Assembly: GCF_042648505.1 (NCBI RefSeq)
Contig: NZ_JBHRXK010000007.1
Span: 92,657 to 156,656, forward strand
Direction: 5' to 3'
DNA length: 64,000 bases
Source: Lysobacter_L cavernae
GTDB taxonomy: Bacteria; Pseudomonadota; Gammaproteobacteria; Xanthomonadales; Xanthomonadaceae
Shown: piece after piece, positions 1 through 18,175 of the stretch
Layout: each line of letters opens with the position of its first letter
How positions within the stretch are numbered: the stretch's first letter is position 1
Translations under genes and position numbers: made by a program
The notes under the pieces: generated by a model
Databases searched by the model: none
Told to the model about the DNA's origin: nothing
Seen by the model: the letters and a program-made list of their open reading frames with translations, nothing else

Positions 1-440
1 GTCCGACCCAGAAGACCACGGTCACCGGCGTCGAGATGTTCCGCAAGCTGCTCGACCAGGGCCAGGCGGGCGACAACGCCGGTCTGCTGCTGCGCGGCAC
101 CAAGCGTGACGACGTGGAGCGCGGCCAGGTGCTGTGCAAGCCGGGTTCGATCACCCCGCACACCGAGTTCGAGGCCGAGGTGTACGTGCTGTCGAAGGAC
201 GAGGGTGGCCGTCACACGCCGTTCTTCAAGGGCTACCGTCCGCAGTTCTACTTCCGCACGACCGACATCACCGGCGCGGTGACGCTGCCGGAGGGCGTGG
301 AGATGGTCATGCCGGGCGACAACATCAAGATGGTGGTGAGCCTGATCAACCCGGTGGCGATGGACGAAGGCCTGCGTTTCGCGATTCGCGAAGGCGGCCG
401 TACCGTCGGCGCCGGCGTGGTGGCCAAGATCATCAAGTGA
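1..440 (+). CDS. tuf: Elongation factor Tu, copy 1 (3' part only)
   Basis: This is the C-terminal part of EF-Tu, the GTPase that carries aminoacyl-tRNA to the ribosome; the gene enters from beyond the left edge. It covers the end of the GTPase/domain II junction and all of domain III, ending VVAKIIK. Base by base it matches the second tuf copy ending at 18009, with a single synonymous change (GGC here, GGT there) and a different stop (TGA here, TAA there). As in other gammaproteobacteria, this copy sits just upstream of tRNA-Trp and secE. Confidence 0.98.
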   Translation, partial: PTQKTTVTGVEMFRKLLDQGQAGDNAGLLLRGTKRDDVERGQVLCKPGSITPHTEFEAEVYVLSKDEGGRHTPFFKGYRPQFYFRTTDITGAVTLPEGVEMVMPGDNIKMVVSLINPVAMDEGLRFAIREGGRTVGAGVVAKIIK

Positions 441-447
441 CGAATTG

Positions 448-475
448 CCCCGGGTGCGCACAAGCGCGCCCGGGG
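448..475 (+). terminator. GC-rich hairpin after tuf copy 1
   Basis: A 12-bp stem (CCCCGGGTGCGC with GCGCGCCCGGGG, one G-T wobble) and loop ACAA lie 7 bases after the tuf stop codon. Only two T follow the stem, so this is a weak intrinsic terminator or a 3'-end stabilising hairpin. Confidence 0.55.
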
Positions 476-484
476 TTACCAGTT

Positions 485-511
485 CGTCATCCCCGCGAAG
501 GCGGGGTTCAG
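485..511. repeat. REP-like palindrome
   Basis: CGTCATCCCCGCG followed by AAGGCGGGG forms a short imperfect palindrome. The same core recurs near 3133, 3206, 51781, 53864, 61120 and 63462, so it is a dispersed family in this genome. Confidence 0.75.
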
Positions 512-632
512 GCGGATTGGCAACTTCCCGTTGTGATGACGGTCTGAAGAGATCGCAGCACTTCGGTGACGAGCGAAGGGCGAGTCGGCGACGGCTCGCC
601 GTCGCTGTCTCGGGAAAGTGCACAATTTAGAT

Positions 633-708
<76 letters not shown>

Positions 709-793
709 CACCATGCGGGTCCTCCGCAAAAGCTCGCCCTCGCGGTCGGACTTTTACACAAGAAACGCGGCTTGGCGTCGCGCGATGGATCGG

Positions 794-1171
794 ATGAACA
801 GCAAGGTCGAACAACACGGATCCTCCTCCGCCGGCGATATCGTCAAATACGCGCTGGCGCTGCTGCTGGTGGCCGCCGGCGTGTTCGCCTACATCTATTT
901 CGAGCAGTGGGCCGGGGCGCTGCGCGCGCTGGCCTGTGCAGCGGGGCTGGTGCTTGGCGCGGTCGTGTTCCTGACTACCGCCAAGGGCGTGCAGACCCGC
1001 GAGTTCCTCTCGGAGTCGCGCTTTGAGCTGCGCAAAGTGGTCTGGCCGACCCGTCAGGAAGCGATGCGCACAACTTGGGTGGTGATGATCGCGGTGGCGG
1101 TGTTGAGCCTGATCCTGGCCGGTTTCGACGTGGTCATTCAGGCCGCTGTGAAATTCCTGTTGGGGCGCTGA
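794..1171 (+). CDS. secE: Preprotein translocase subunit SecE
   Basis: SecE is the small essential subunit that clamps SecY in the Sec translocase of the inner membrane. The 125-residue product has about three hydrophobic segments (near residues 15-35, 40-58 and 95-120) and the conserved amphipathic sequence SRFELRKVVWPTRQEA before the last one, which is the family signature. The start at 794 (MNSKVEQ) is chosen by homology; an in-frame ATG at 785 is possible and neither has a strong ribosome binding site. Longer upstream frames would run through tRNA-Trp and are discarded. nusG follows 4 bases later. Confidence 0.93.
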   Translation: MNSKVEQHGSSSAGDIVKYALALLLVAAGVFAYIYFEQWAGALRALACAAGLVLGAVVFLTTAKGVQTREFLSESRFELRKVVWPTRQEAMRTTWVVMIAVAVLSLILAGFDVVIQAAVKFLLGR

Positions 1172-1175
1172 GGAG

Positions 1176-1772
1176 ATGACCGAAGTGTCGGAAAGCAATA
1201 ACAAGTCGGATTCGAATAAGCGCTGGTACGTGGTGCATGCGTACTCCGGATTCGAGAAGTCGGTGGCGCAGGCGCTGCGCGATCGCATCGTCCGGAACGA
1301 AATGCAGGACCGGTTCGGCGAAGTGCTGGTGCCGACCGAAGAGGTTGTCGAGATGCGCTCCGGCCAGAAGCGCCGTTCCGAGCGCAAGTTCTTCCCGGGC
1401 TACGTGCTGGTGCAGATCGCAACCCATGACGAATCGGGCATCCCGCGCATCGACAGCGAAAGCTGGCACCTGATCAAGGAAACCCCGAAGGTGATGGGCT
1501 TCATCGGCGGCACCGCCGACCGTCCGTTGCCGATCGCCGACCATGAGGCCGACGCCATCCTGCAGCGCGTTCAGGAAGGTGTGGAAAAGCCCAAGCCGAA
1601 GGTCCTGTTCGAGCCGGGTGAGATGGTCCGCGTCATCGACGGCCCGTTCAACGACTTCAACGGCGTGGTCGAGGAAATCAACTACGAGAAGAGCCGCCTG
1701 CGCGTGGCGGTGCTGATCTTTGGCCGCTCGACCCCGGTCGAGCTGGAGTTCGGCCAGGTCGAGAAGGCCTGA
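1176..1772 (+). CDS. nusG: Transcription termination/antitermination factor NusG
   Basis: NusG binds the RNA polymerase clamp and links it to Rho or to S10. The NGN domain starts at KRWYVVHAYSGFEKSV, and the C-terminal KOW domain has the pattern FEPGEMVRVIDGPFNDFNGV. The product is 198 residues, slightly longer than the E. coli protein (181) because of a polar N-terminal extension (MTEVSESNNKSDSN). The start has an ideal GAGGAG ribosome binding site. The gene begins 4 bases after secE, so the two are co-transcribed. Confidence 0.97.
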   Translation: MTEVSESNNKSDSNKRWYVVHAYSGFEKSVAQALRDRIVRNEMQDRFGEVLVPTEEVVEMRSGQKRRSERKFFPGYVLVQIATHDESGIPRIDSESWHLIKETPKVMGFIGGTADRPLPIADHEADAILQRVQEGVEKPKPKVLFEPGEMVRVIDGPFNDFNGVVEEINYEKSRLRVAVLIFGRSTPVELEFGQVEKA

Positions 1773-1790
1773 AACTCCGGTTTGAAATTC

Positions 1791-1799
1791 TGATATAGT
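1791..1799 (+). promoter_or_regulatory. Candidate extended -10 promoter for rplKA(JL)
   Basis: TGATATAGT matches an extended -10 (TGn followed by TATAGT, box at 1794-1799), 22 bases after nusG stops. No convincing -35 is seen at 17 bp, as is common with extended -10 promoters. It would drive the rplK-rplA transcript. Confidence 0.5.
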
Positions 1800-1802
1800 T
1801 AC

Positions 1803-1945
1803 TGGCTCGCTGCCCTTGAGGGCGAGCGCAAAGTCCCGGCCGCCGCATGGCGGCCGTCGGCGTGCTGCAGAACAACGCATTAACAACGTGATGTCGGGAC
1901 ACGTGATTTTCCCGGCGCGATGGGGAGCCTGAGGTCCAGGCGCTT
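1803..1945 (+). promoter_or_regulatory. Structured 5' leader of rplK-rplA
   Basis: The untranslated region contains a stem GCCC-TTGA-GGGC framed by GCTC/GAGC, and a perfect 8-bp hairpin CGGCCGCC-GCAT-GGCGGCCG at 1837-1856. In many bacteria the L11 operon leader binds L1 for feedback control. That an L1 target lies here (perhaps near GGGGAGCCTGAGGTCC, 1922-1937) is inference. Confidence 0.4.
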
Positions 1946-1963
1946 GCACCCGGAGAGAAAGCA

Positions 1964-2392
1964 ATGGCTAAGAAGGTAGTCGGTTACATCAAATTGCAGG
2001 TCAAGGCCGGTCAGGCCAATCCGTCGCCGCCGGTGGGTCCGGCCCTCGGTCAGCGCGGCCTGAACATCATGGAGTTCTGCAAGGCGTTCAACGCCGCGAC
2101 CTCCAAGCTCGAGCCGGGTCTGCCGACCCCCGTCATCATCACCGCGTACTCCGACCGTACGTTCACCTTCGTCACCAAGAGCACCCCGGCCACCGTGCTG
2201 CTCAAGAAGGCGGCGGGTATCACGTCCGGTTCCAAGCGCCCGAACACCGACAAGGTGGGCAAGGTCACCCGCGCCCAGCTCGAGGCCATCGCCAAGCAGA
2301 AGGAAGCCGACCTGACGGCGGCCGACCTGGATGCGGCGGTGAAGACGATTGCAGGTTCGGCCCGCAGCATGGGTCTCGTGGTGGAGGGTTAA
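1964..2392 (+). CDS. rplK: 50S ribosomal protein L11
   Basis: L11 forms part of the GTPase-associated centre and the thiostrepton site. The 142-residue length equals the family norm. The N-terminal domain holds the proline-rich helix NPSPPVGPALGQ (about residues 19-30), and the RNA-binding C-terminal domain ends in GSARSMGLVVEG. A GGAGAG ribosome binding site precedes the ATG. rplA starts 3 bases after the stop. Confidence 0.98.
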   Translation: MAKKVVGYIKLQVKAGQANPSPPVGPALGQRGLNIMEFCKAFNAATSKLEPGLPTPVIITAYSDRTFTFVTKSTPATVLLKKAAGITSGSKRPNTDKVGKVTRAQLEAIAKQKEADLTAADLDAAVKTIAGSARSMGLVVEG

Positions 2393-2395
2393 GAC

Positions 2396-3094
2396 ATGGC
2401 GATCAGCAAGCGCGAAAAAGCAATCAAGGCCGCCGTGGTTCCGGGCAAGGCTTATTCCTTCGACGAGGCCGTCAAGATCGTCAAAACCGCGACCAAGGCC
2501 AAGTTCGTCGAGTCCGTTGACGTGGCCGTGCGTCTGGGCGTGGACGCCAAGAAGTCCGACCAGCAGGTGCGCGGTTCGACCGTGCTGCCGGCCGGTACCG
2601 GCAAGTCGGTGCGCGTGGCGGTGTTCGCCCCGGCCGGCGCCAAGGCTGACGAAGCCGTTGCCGCGGGTGCCGAAGCCGTCGGCATGGACGACCTGGCCGA
2701 GAAGATGATGGCCGGCGACCTGAACTACGACGTCGTCATCGCCACCCCGGACGCCATGCGCGTCGTCGGCAAGCTGGGCCAGGTGCTCGGCCCGCGCGGC
2801 CTGATGCCGAACCCGAAGGTCGGCACCGTCTCGCCGAACCCGGCCGAAGCGGTCAAGAACGCCAAGGGCGGCCAGGTGCGTTACCGCACCGACAAGGCCG
2901 GCATCATCCACTGCACCATCGGCAAGGCCTCGTTCGAAGACGCCTCGTTGAAGGAAAACCTGACCGCGCTGCTGCTTGACCTGATCAAGGCCAAGCCGTC
3001 GACCGCCAAGGGCCAGTACCTGCAGAAGATCTCGATCAGCTCGACCATGGGTCCCGGCGTTGCCGTCGACCAGGCCTCGCTGACGTTGAAGTGA
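2396..3094 (+). CDS. rplA: 50S ribosomal protein L1
   Basis: L1 builds the mobile L1 stalk that helps deacylated tRNA leave the E site, and in many bacteria it also represses its own operon. The 232-residue product has the family signature around VLGPRGLMPNPKVGTV in domain II. The ribosome binding site GGAGG lies inside the 3' end of rplK, so the pair is translationally coupled. Confidence 0.98.
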   Translation: MAISKREKAIKAAVVPGKAYSFDEAVKIVKTATKAKFVESVDVAVRLGVDAKKSDQQVRGSTVLPAGTGKSVRVAVFAPAGAKADEAVAAGAEAVGMDDLAEKMMAGDLNYDVVIATPDAMRVVGKLGQVLGPRGLMPNPKVGTVSPNPAEAVKNAKGGQVRYRTDKAGIIHCTIGKASFEDASLKENLTALLLDLIKAKPSTAKGQYLQKISISSTMGPGVAVDQASLTLK

Positions 3095-3132
3095 CGAATT
3101 GACCGCGCGCAAGGCGCGTGGCTTTGTCAAAT

Positions 3133-3236
3133 CGTCATCTCCGCGAAGGCGGGGGTCCAGCGACTCCAGGTCTCGGCCTGGAGTCGTCGGAGAAACAAGC
3201 AAAGTCCCTGGGTTCCCGCCTCCGCGGGAATGACGG
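3133..3236. repeat. Inverted pair of REP-like palindromes (BIME-like) in the rplA-rplJ gap
   Basis: One unit (CGTCATCTCCGCGAAGGCGG, from 3133) faces a second in the opposite orientation (GCCTCCGCGGGAATGACG, ending near 3235). Between them is a perfect 9-bp hairpin GACTCCAGG-TCTCGG-CCTGGAGTC at 3162-3185. The arrangement resembles the REP doublets left by REP-associated transposases, and it lies inside an essential ribosomal operon region. Confidence 0.75.
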
Positions 3237-3269
3237 GGCGAAATTTTGAGGGCATCGCCCAGGGTGTAA

Positions 3270-3539
3270 ACCCGAAGCGGTAGCCGTCAAAGACCGCAGG
3301 TGCGGTCAGCGCCTACCGGCGACGGGCACGGATGCTCGACATGGCAGGGAATCGCCGTCGGTGGAAGCGGGGCTGCTTAATCCGGACTCGTTCGGGTCGG
3401 CCTGCGTAGATGGTGCCTTCTGGAAATCTTTCTGGAGTGGCCACCACCGGGATGTTCGCGCATCCCCGATGCCAGGGACGGTATCGCCCAGGACCGCAAG
3501 CGGCAGGAGCCGTGAGCGGAGTCAATTTGGAGGAGTGCA
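3270..3539 (+). promoter_or_regulatory. rplJ leader, probable L10(L12) autoregulatory element
   Basis: About 270 bases of untranslated leader end in the strong ribosome binding site GGAGGAG. The stretch CCTGCGTAGATGGTGCC (3401-3417) resembles the conserved core of the proteobacterial L10 leader, where the L10-L12 complex binds the rplJ mRNA. Several short complementary segments (ACCGCAGGTGCGGT; GGGATG/CATCCC) support folding. The assignment combines position and motif and was not tested by a covariance model. Confidence 0.6.
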
Positions 3540-4076
3540 ATGGCTCTCAATCTGTCCCAGAAGCAAGAAGTAGTCGCCGAGCTGGCAGACGTCGCCGCCA
3601 AGGCCCACTCCTTGATTGCTGTCGAGTACGCGGGCACCACGGTCAGTCAGATGACCGCGATGCGCAAGAAGGCTCGTGAAACCGGTGTGTTCCTGAAAGT
3701 TGTCAAGAACACCCTGGCTTCGCGCGCCGTCGTCGGTACCGAATACGAGTGCGCCCAAGACGCCCTCGTCGGTCCGCTGCTGTACGCGTTCTCGATGGAA
3801 GAACCCGGCGCTGCCGGGCGTCTGATCAAGGAATTCGCCAAGGGTAACGACAAGCTGCAGGCCAAGGTCGTCGCCATGGGTGGCCAGGTCTATCCGGCCA
3901 GCCACGTGGAAGTCCTGGCTTCGCTGCCGACCCTCGAACAGGCCCTGGCCATGCTGGCCCGCGTCCTCAACGAGCCGGCAACGATGTTCGCCCGCGCCGT
4001 CAAGGCCGTGGCCGACAAGCAGGGCGGTGGCGATGTTGCCGACGCCGAAGTCGAGGCAGTGGCGGAACCGGCGTAA
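3540..4076 (+). CDS. rplJ: 50S ribosomal protein L10
   Basis: L10 is the base of the L7/L12 stalk that recruits translation factors. The 178-residue product begins with the ribosome-binding domain (QKQEVVAELADVAAKAHS) and has the L10 pattern VVKNTLASRAV. The C-terminal helix that carries L12 dimers is followed by an acidic tail (DVADAEVEAVAEPA), which makes it somewhat longer than the E. coli protein (165). rplL follows after a short gap. Confidence 0.97.
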   Translation: MALNLSQKQEVVAELADVAAKAHSLIAVEYAGTTVSQMTAMRKKARETGVFLKVVKNTLASRAVVGTEYECAQDALVGPLLYAFSMEEPGAAGRLIKEFAKGNDKLQAKVVAMGGQVYPASHVEVLASLPTLEQALAMLARVLNEPATMFARAVKAVADKQGGGDVADAEVEAVAEPA

Positions 4077-4143
4077 GCGCCGACCGTACACGGGCTCGCT
4101 TTACAGAATCGATTCGTAAGATCAATTTCCAGAGGTTAATAAC

Positions 4144-4515
4144 ATGTCCCTGTCCAACGAACAGATCGTCGACGCCATCGCCGAGAAGACCCTTCTCGAA
4201 GTGATGGAGCTGGTCAAGGCGATCGAAGAGAAGTTCGGCGTCTCCGCCGCCGCCCCGGTCGTCGCTGCCGGCCCGGCCGTTGCCGCTGCCGTCGTCGAAG
4301 AGCAGACCGAGTTCAACGTCATCCTGAAGGCTGCCGGCGAGAAGAAGGTCGAAGTCATCAAGGCCGTCCGCGCCATCACCGGCCTGGGCCTGAAGGAAGC
4401 GAAGGACCTCGTCGAAGGCGCCCCGCAGACCGTGAAGGAAGCCGTCTCGAAGGAAGACTCCGAGAAGTTCAAGAAGGACCTCGAAGCTGCCGGCGCGACC
4501 GTCGAGCTGAAGTAA
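4144..4515 (+). CDS. rplL: 50S ribosomal protein L7/L12
   Basis: L7/L12 is the multi-copy stalk protein that contacts IF2, EF-Tu and EF-G. The 123-residue sequence has the N-terminal dimerisation helices (IVDAIAEKTLLEVMELVKAI), an Ala/Val/Pro hinge, and the factor-binding C-terminal domain with KVEVIKAVRAITGLGLKEAK. An attenuator-like hairpin follows before rpoB. Confidence 0.98.
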   Translation: MSLSNEQIVDAIAEKTLLEVMELVKAIEEKFGVSAAAPVVAAGPAVAAAVVEEQTEFNVILKAAGEKKVEVIKAVRAITGLGLKEAKDLVEGAPQTVKEAVSKEDSEKFKKDLEAAGATVELK

Positions 4516-4568
4516 GCAGCACTTGCGTCGCCTGCTCTTGATCAGAGCGTAGTACTGGCGACCACCTG

Positions 4569-4596
4569 AGGCTGGGGGCGAGAGCCCCCGGCCTTT
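4569..4596 (+). terminator. Attenuator-like hairpin between rplL and rpoB
   Basis: AGGCTGGGGGC and GCCCCCGGCCT pair around loop GAGA with one G-T wobble and are followed by TT. The position matches the partial terminator known between rplL and rpoB in E. coli, which keeps polymerase subunits below ribosomal stalk levels. The function here is inferred from position and shape. Confidence 0.6.
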
Positions 4597-4656
4597 GGCC
4601 GTTCCTGAAGGGTTGCTCCGAAGGGCGTGCCATCGCGACACAAGCAACACGTATCC

Positions 4657-4728
4657 GAGTTGACAGTTGGAAGTAGCGGGAGAAGGCGTGCTGGTGCCGG
4701 CAATACCAGCGACTTCCCACTGGCAATT
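4657..4728. repeat. Imperfect inverted repeat with 7-nt periodic arms, rplL-rpoB gap
   Basis: GAGTTGACAGTTGGAAGTAG (from 4657) is complementary to the segment ending at 4728, 17 of 21 positions in the full arms. The arm reads as 7-nt units AGTTGAC, AGTTGGA, AGTAGCG. Two similar structures lie at 8967-9067 and 41560-41652. Confidence 0.65.
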
Positions 4729-4806
4729 CTTCCCGATCAGCAAGTTTGATCCCCCAGGGTCGCGGACGCGCGGCCCGCTGAGAAAACATCGAGGCGGTAG
4801 CTCACC

Positions 4807-8958
<4,152 letters not shown>

Positions 8959-8966
8959 GGAACGCA

Positions 8967-9067
8967 GGGAATCGGGAATGGGGAGTCGGGAATCGCACAG
9001 CGACCCAGTCCCCCCCCCCCCCGGCTCCCGCCTCTGACGATTCCCCATTCTCGATTCCCGATTCCCG
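8967..9067. repeat. Inverted repeat built of 7-nt units, rpoB-rpoC gap
   Basis: The left arm (8967-8995) reads as GGGAATC, GGGAATG, GGGAGTC, GGGAATC. The right arm (9039-9067) is its approximate reverse complement (CGATTCCCCATTC then TCGATTCCCGATTCCC). The loop contains a run of 13 C. The structure fills nearly the whole rpoB-rpoC gap. Confidence 0.85.
9010..9022 (+). repeat. Homopolymer C13 tract
   Basis: Thirteen consecutive C lie in the loop of the rpoB-rpoC inverted repeat. Such a tract is prone to replication or polymerase slippage and to sequencing error. It is noncoding, so length changes would not shift a reading frame. Confidence 0.9.
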
Positions 9068-9076
9068 GAGAAAGTC

Positions 9077-13297
<4,221 letters not shown>

Positions 13298-13299
13298 GC

Positions 13300-13339
13300 T
13301 ATACTTGTGCACTATCGACGGCCTCCATGTGAGGCCGTC
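13300..13339 (+). promoter_or_regulatory. -10 box and hairpin directly after rpoC
   Basis: TATACT (13300-13305) begins 3 bases after the rpoC stop codon and is followed by a perfect 9-bp hairpin GACGGCCTC-CATGT-GAGGCCGTC (13317-13339) with no T-run. It could be the start of an rpsL transcript with a structured leader, or the processed 3' end of rpoC mRNA. No good -35 is seen. Confidence 0.4.
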
Positions 13340-13346
13340 CAGATCA

Positions 13347-13380
13347 CGAAATGAGGCGCAGGGAGCGCCTCGTGTTCGGC
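13347..13380 (+). promoter_or_regulatory. Leader motif shared with the rpsJ operon, copy A
   Basis: CGAAATGAGGCGCAGGGAGC and the following CGCCTCGTGTTCG match the rpsJ leader (18176-18209) at 30 of 34 positions. It forms the hairpin GAGGCGC-AGGGA-GCGCCTC. The base pair that differs between copies stays paired (G-C here, G-U there). Weaker similarity (TCGCA...GCG...TAC...TCCGGGCC) continues downstream to about 13415. Confidence 0.65.
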
Positions 13381-13451
13381 CCAGGAAGGGCGGGATCGCA
13401 GCGTACTCCGGGCCTGCCGCTGGCAGTTCCGGGAATCCGGTTTAGTCCGCG

Positions 13452-13481
13452 TTGACGGCGACGTCTGACGCGGGCTATACT
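13452..13481 (+). promoter_or_regulatory. Sigma-70 promoter of the rpsL (str) operon
   Basis: TTGACG (13452-13457) and TATACT (13476-13481) are separated by 18 bases, a near-consensus promoter. It lies 86 bases upstream of the rpsL start and downstream of leader motif A. A small hairpin AAAGGCC-ACTTC-GGCCTTT (13533-13551) lies between it and the gene. Confidence 0.8.
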
Positions 13482-13567
13482 TTTTCGTCTCGGTGGGCTG
13501 GGTTGTATCCGGCTTGCCGTTCGTTTTCACGCAAAGGCCACTTCGGCCTTTCATCAAAGAGTTCCAG

Positions 13568-13942
13568 ATGGCGACGATCAATCAGCTGGTCCGCAAGCCG
13601 CGGCAGGCGACCACCTACAAGAGCGCCTCGCCGGCGCTGGCGAACTGCCCGCAGCGTCGTGGCGTTTGCACCCGTGTCTACACCACCACCCCGAAGAAGC
13701 CGAACTCGGCGCTGCGCAAGGTGGCCAAGGTTCGCCTGACCAACGGTTACGAGGTCATCTCGTACATCGGCGGCGAAGGCCACAACCTGCAGGAGCACTC
13801 GGTCGTGCTGATCCGCGGCGGCCGCGTCAAGGACCTGCCGGGCGTGCGCTACCACACCGTGCGTGGCTCGCTCGACGCCGCCGGTGTCGCCAAGCGTCGC
13901 CAGAGCCGATCCAAGTACGGCGCCAAGCGTCCGAAGTCCTAA
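13568..13942 (+). CDS. rpsL: 30S ribosomal protein S12
   Basis: S12 sits at the decoding centre and controls accuracy. The 124-residue sequence has the signature TTPKKPNSALRKVAKVRLTN. The residues that give streptomycin resistance when changed, K43 and K88 (in GRVKDLPGVRYH), are wild type. The start MATINQLVRKP is fixed by family alignment, since the frame is open further upstream without homology. It is the first gene of the str operon. Confidence 0.98.
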   Translation: MATINQLVRKPRQATTYKSASPALANCPQRRGVCTRVYTTTPKKPNSALRKVAKVRLTNGYEVISYIGGEGHNLQEHSVVLIRGGRVKDLPGVRYHTVRGSLDAAGVAKRRQSRSKYGAKRPKS

Positions 13943-13996
13943 GCGCAGTTCGTTCGACGAACTGGCAAATCGAAGATTTGACGAAAGGTACGCAAC

Positions 13997-14464
13997 ATGT
14001 CGCGTAAAGGTTCCACTCCGCAGCGTTCGGTCCTGCCTGATCCCAAGCACGGCAGCGAGACGATCGCGCGTTTCATCAATATGGTCATGCAGAGCGGCAA
14101 GAAGTCGATCGCCGAAAAGATCGTGTACGGCGCCATGGACGTGATCGGGGAAAAGAACCCGAACGCCCTGGAGCTGGTCGAGAAGGCGCTCGGCAACGTG
14201 TCGCCGGCCGTCGAGGTCAAGTCGCGTCGCGTCGGTGGCGCCACTTACCAGGTGCCGGTCGAAGTCCGCTCCTCGCGCCGCATGGCGCTGGCAATGCGCT
14301 GGTTGATCGAGTCGGCGCGCAAGCGTGGCGAGAACTCCATGCCGCGCAAGCTTGCCGCTGAACTGCTCGACGCCTCGGAAAACCGCGGCGGCGCGATCAA
14401 GAAGCGCGAAGAAACCCACCGCATGGCGGAAGCGAACAAGGCGTTCGCCCACTACCGCTGGTGA
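13997..14464 (+). CDS. rpsG: 30S ribosomal protein S7
   Basis: S7 is a primary 16S rRNA-binding protein that starts assembly of the 30S head and contacts E-site tRNA. The 155-residue product begins MSRKGSTPQRSVLPDPKHGS and contains GGATYQVPVEVRSSRRMALAM, a family hallmark. It follows rpsL by 54 bases. The 149-base gap before fusA holds four short GC-rich hairpins (for example GGCGGC/GCCGCC) but no gene. Confidence 0.98.
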   Translation: MSRKGSTPQRSVLPDPKHGSETIARFINMVMQSGKKSIAEKIVYGAMDVIGEKNPNALELVEKALGNVSPAVEVKSRRVGGATYQVPVEVRSSRRMALAMRWLIESARKRGENSMPRKLAAELLDASENRGGAIKKREETHRMAEANKAFAHYRW

Positions 14465-14613
14465 TCTGAGTCGGCGACCCCATATCGGGTGTCGCCTGCC
14501 TCAGCAGCACATCTCGTGCTGCCGCGGCGGCGAGAAAGCCGCCATGCGAACCGGAGGCCGCCCCAGAGGCGGCGTCCGGCCATCTGGAATTTGAAAACTT
14601 ACGAGAGGGTCCC

Positions 14614-16734
<2,121 letters not shown>

Positions 16735-16818
16735 GCGTGACATCCCGCGAGGCGTCGGCTGATGGCCGGCCCTCGCGACAAAGACCAACAAAGCATTCAT
16801 TTTTAAAGAGAGACAACC

Positions 16819-18009
16819 ATGGCCAAGGGTAAATTCGAGCGCACCAAGCCGCACGTGAACGTGGGCACGATCGGTCACGTCGACCACGGCAAGACCACGC
16901 TGACGGCGGCACTGACGAAGGTGGGTGCCGAGCGTTTCGGCGGCGAGTTCAAGGCGTACGACGCGATCGACGCGGCGCCGGAAGAGAAGGCGCGTGGCAT
17001 CACGATCTCGACGGCACACGTCGAGTACGAAAGCCCGAACCGCCACTACGCCCACGTGGACTGCCCGGGCCACGCCGACTACGTGAAGAACATGATCACG
17101 GGTGCGGCGCAGATGGACGGCGCGATCCTGGTGTGCTCGGCCGCGGACGGCCCGATGCCGCAGACGCGCGAGCACATCCTGCTGTCGCGCCAGGTCGGCG
17201 TGCCGTACATCGTGGTGTTCCTGAACAAGGCCGACATGGTCGACGACGCCGAGCTGCTCGAGCTGGTCGAGATGGAAGTGCGCGAGCTGCTGAGCAAGTA
17301 CGACTTCCCGGGCGACGACACCCCGATCATCCACGGCTCGGCCCGCCTGGCGCTGGAAGGCGACCAGTCGGAGATCGGCGTGCCGTCGATCATCAAGCTG
17401 GTCGAGGCGCTGGACACGTTCATTCCGGAGCCGCAGCGCGACGTCGACAAGCCGTTCCTGATGCCGGTGGAAGACGTGTTCTCGATCTCGGGCCGCGGCA
17501 CCGTGGTGACCGGTCGTATCGAGCGCGGCATCATCAAGGTCGGTGACGAAATCGAGATCGTCGGTATCCGTCCGACCCAGAAGACCACGGTCACCGGCGT
17601 CGAGATGTTCCGCAAGCTGCTCGACCAGGGCCAGGCGGGCGACAACGCCGGTCTGCTGCTGCGCGGCACCAAGCGTGACGACGTGGAGCGCGGCCAGGTG
17701 CTGTGCAAGCCGGGTTCGATCACCCCGCACACCGAGTTCGAGGCCGAGGTGTACGTGCTGTCGAAGGACGAGGGTGGCCGTCACACGCCGTTCTTCAAGG
17801 GCTACCGTCCGCAGTTCTACTTCCGCACGACCGACATCACCGGTGCGGTGACGCTGCCGGAGGGCGTGGAGATGGTCATGCCGGGCGACAACATCAAGAT
17901 GGTGGTGAGCCTGATCAACCCGGTGGCGATGGACGAAGGCCTGCGTTTCGCGATTCGCGAAGGCGGCCGTACCGTCGGCGCCGGCGTGGTGGCCAAGATC
18001 ATCAAGTAA
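16819..18009 (+). CDS. tuf: Elongation factor Tu, copy 2
   Basis: This is complete EF-Tu, 396 residues. G1 is GHVDHGKT (residues 19-26), G3 is DCPGHADY and G4 is NKAD. The gene closes the str operon (rpsL-rpsG-fusA-tuf). Its last 440 bases are nearly identical to copy 1 at 1-440, which points to gene conversion between the copies. A terminator hairpin follows at 18050. Confidence 0.99.
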   Translation: MAKGKFERTKPHVNVGTIGHVDHGKTTLTAALTKVGAERFGGEFKAYDAIDAAPEEKARGITISTAHVEYESPNRHYAHVDCPGHADYVKNMITGAAQMDGAILVCSAADGPMPQTREHILLSRQVGVPYIVVFLNKADMVDDAELLELVEMEVRELLSKYDFPGDDTPIIHGSARLALEGDQSEIGVPSIIKLVEALDTFIPEPQRDVDKPFLMPVEDVFSISGRGTVVTGRIERGIIKVGDEIEIVGIRPTQKTTVTGVEMFRKLLDQGQAGDNAGLLLRGTKRDDVERGQVLCKPGSITPHTEFEAEVYVLSKDEGGRHTPFFKGYRPQFYFRTTDITGAVTLPEGVEMVMPGDNIKMVVSLINPVAMDEGLRFAIREGGRTVGAGVVAKIIK

Positions 18010-18049
18010 TCCGGACGTCGACCGGGTCATTGATCCGGCTCGAGTCGCA

Positions 18050-18085
18050 TTCGCCCCGCCTCGGTGTAAGCCAGGGCGGGGCGAA
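18050..18085 (+). terminator. Hairpin terminator after tuf copy 2
   Basis: A perfect 11-bp stem TTCGCCCCGCC / GGCGGGGCGAA is separated by a 14-base loop, 41 bases after the tuf stop and just upstream of the rpsJ promoter. It lacks a long T-run but would separate the str and S10 transcripts. Confidence 0.6.
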
Positions 18086-18100
18086 AGTCCCGGAAGGTGC

Positions 18101-18130
18101 TTGCGCCTTCTGTGGATATCCGGTTAGAAT
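18101..18130 (+). promoter_or_regulatory. Promoter of the S10 operon
   Basis: TTGCGC (18101-18106) and TAGAAT (18125-18130) are 18 bases apart and lie about 340 bases upstream of rpsJ. That leaves a long untranslated leader, as in E. coli. Confidence 0.65.
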
Positions 18131-18175
18131 GCTCGACCACTGCGGTGTTTCTTTATTTCAGCCGCCGCAGACCAG

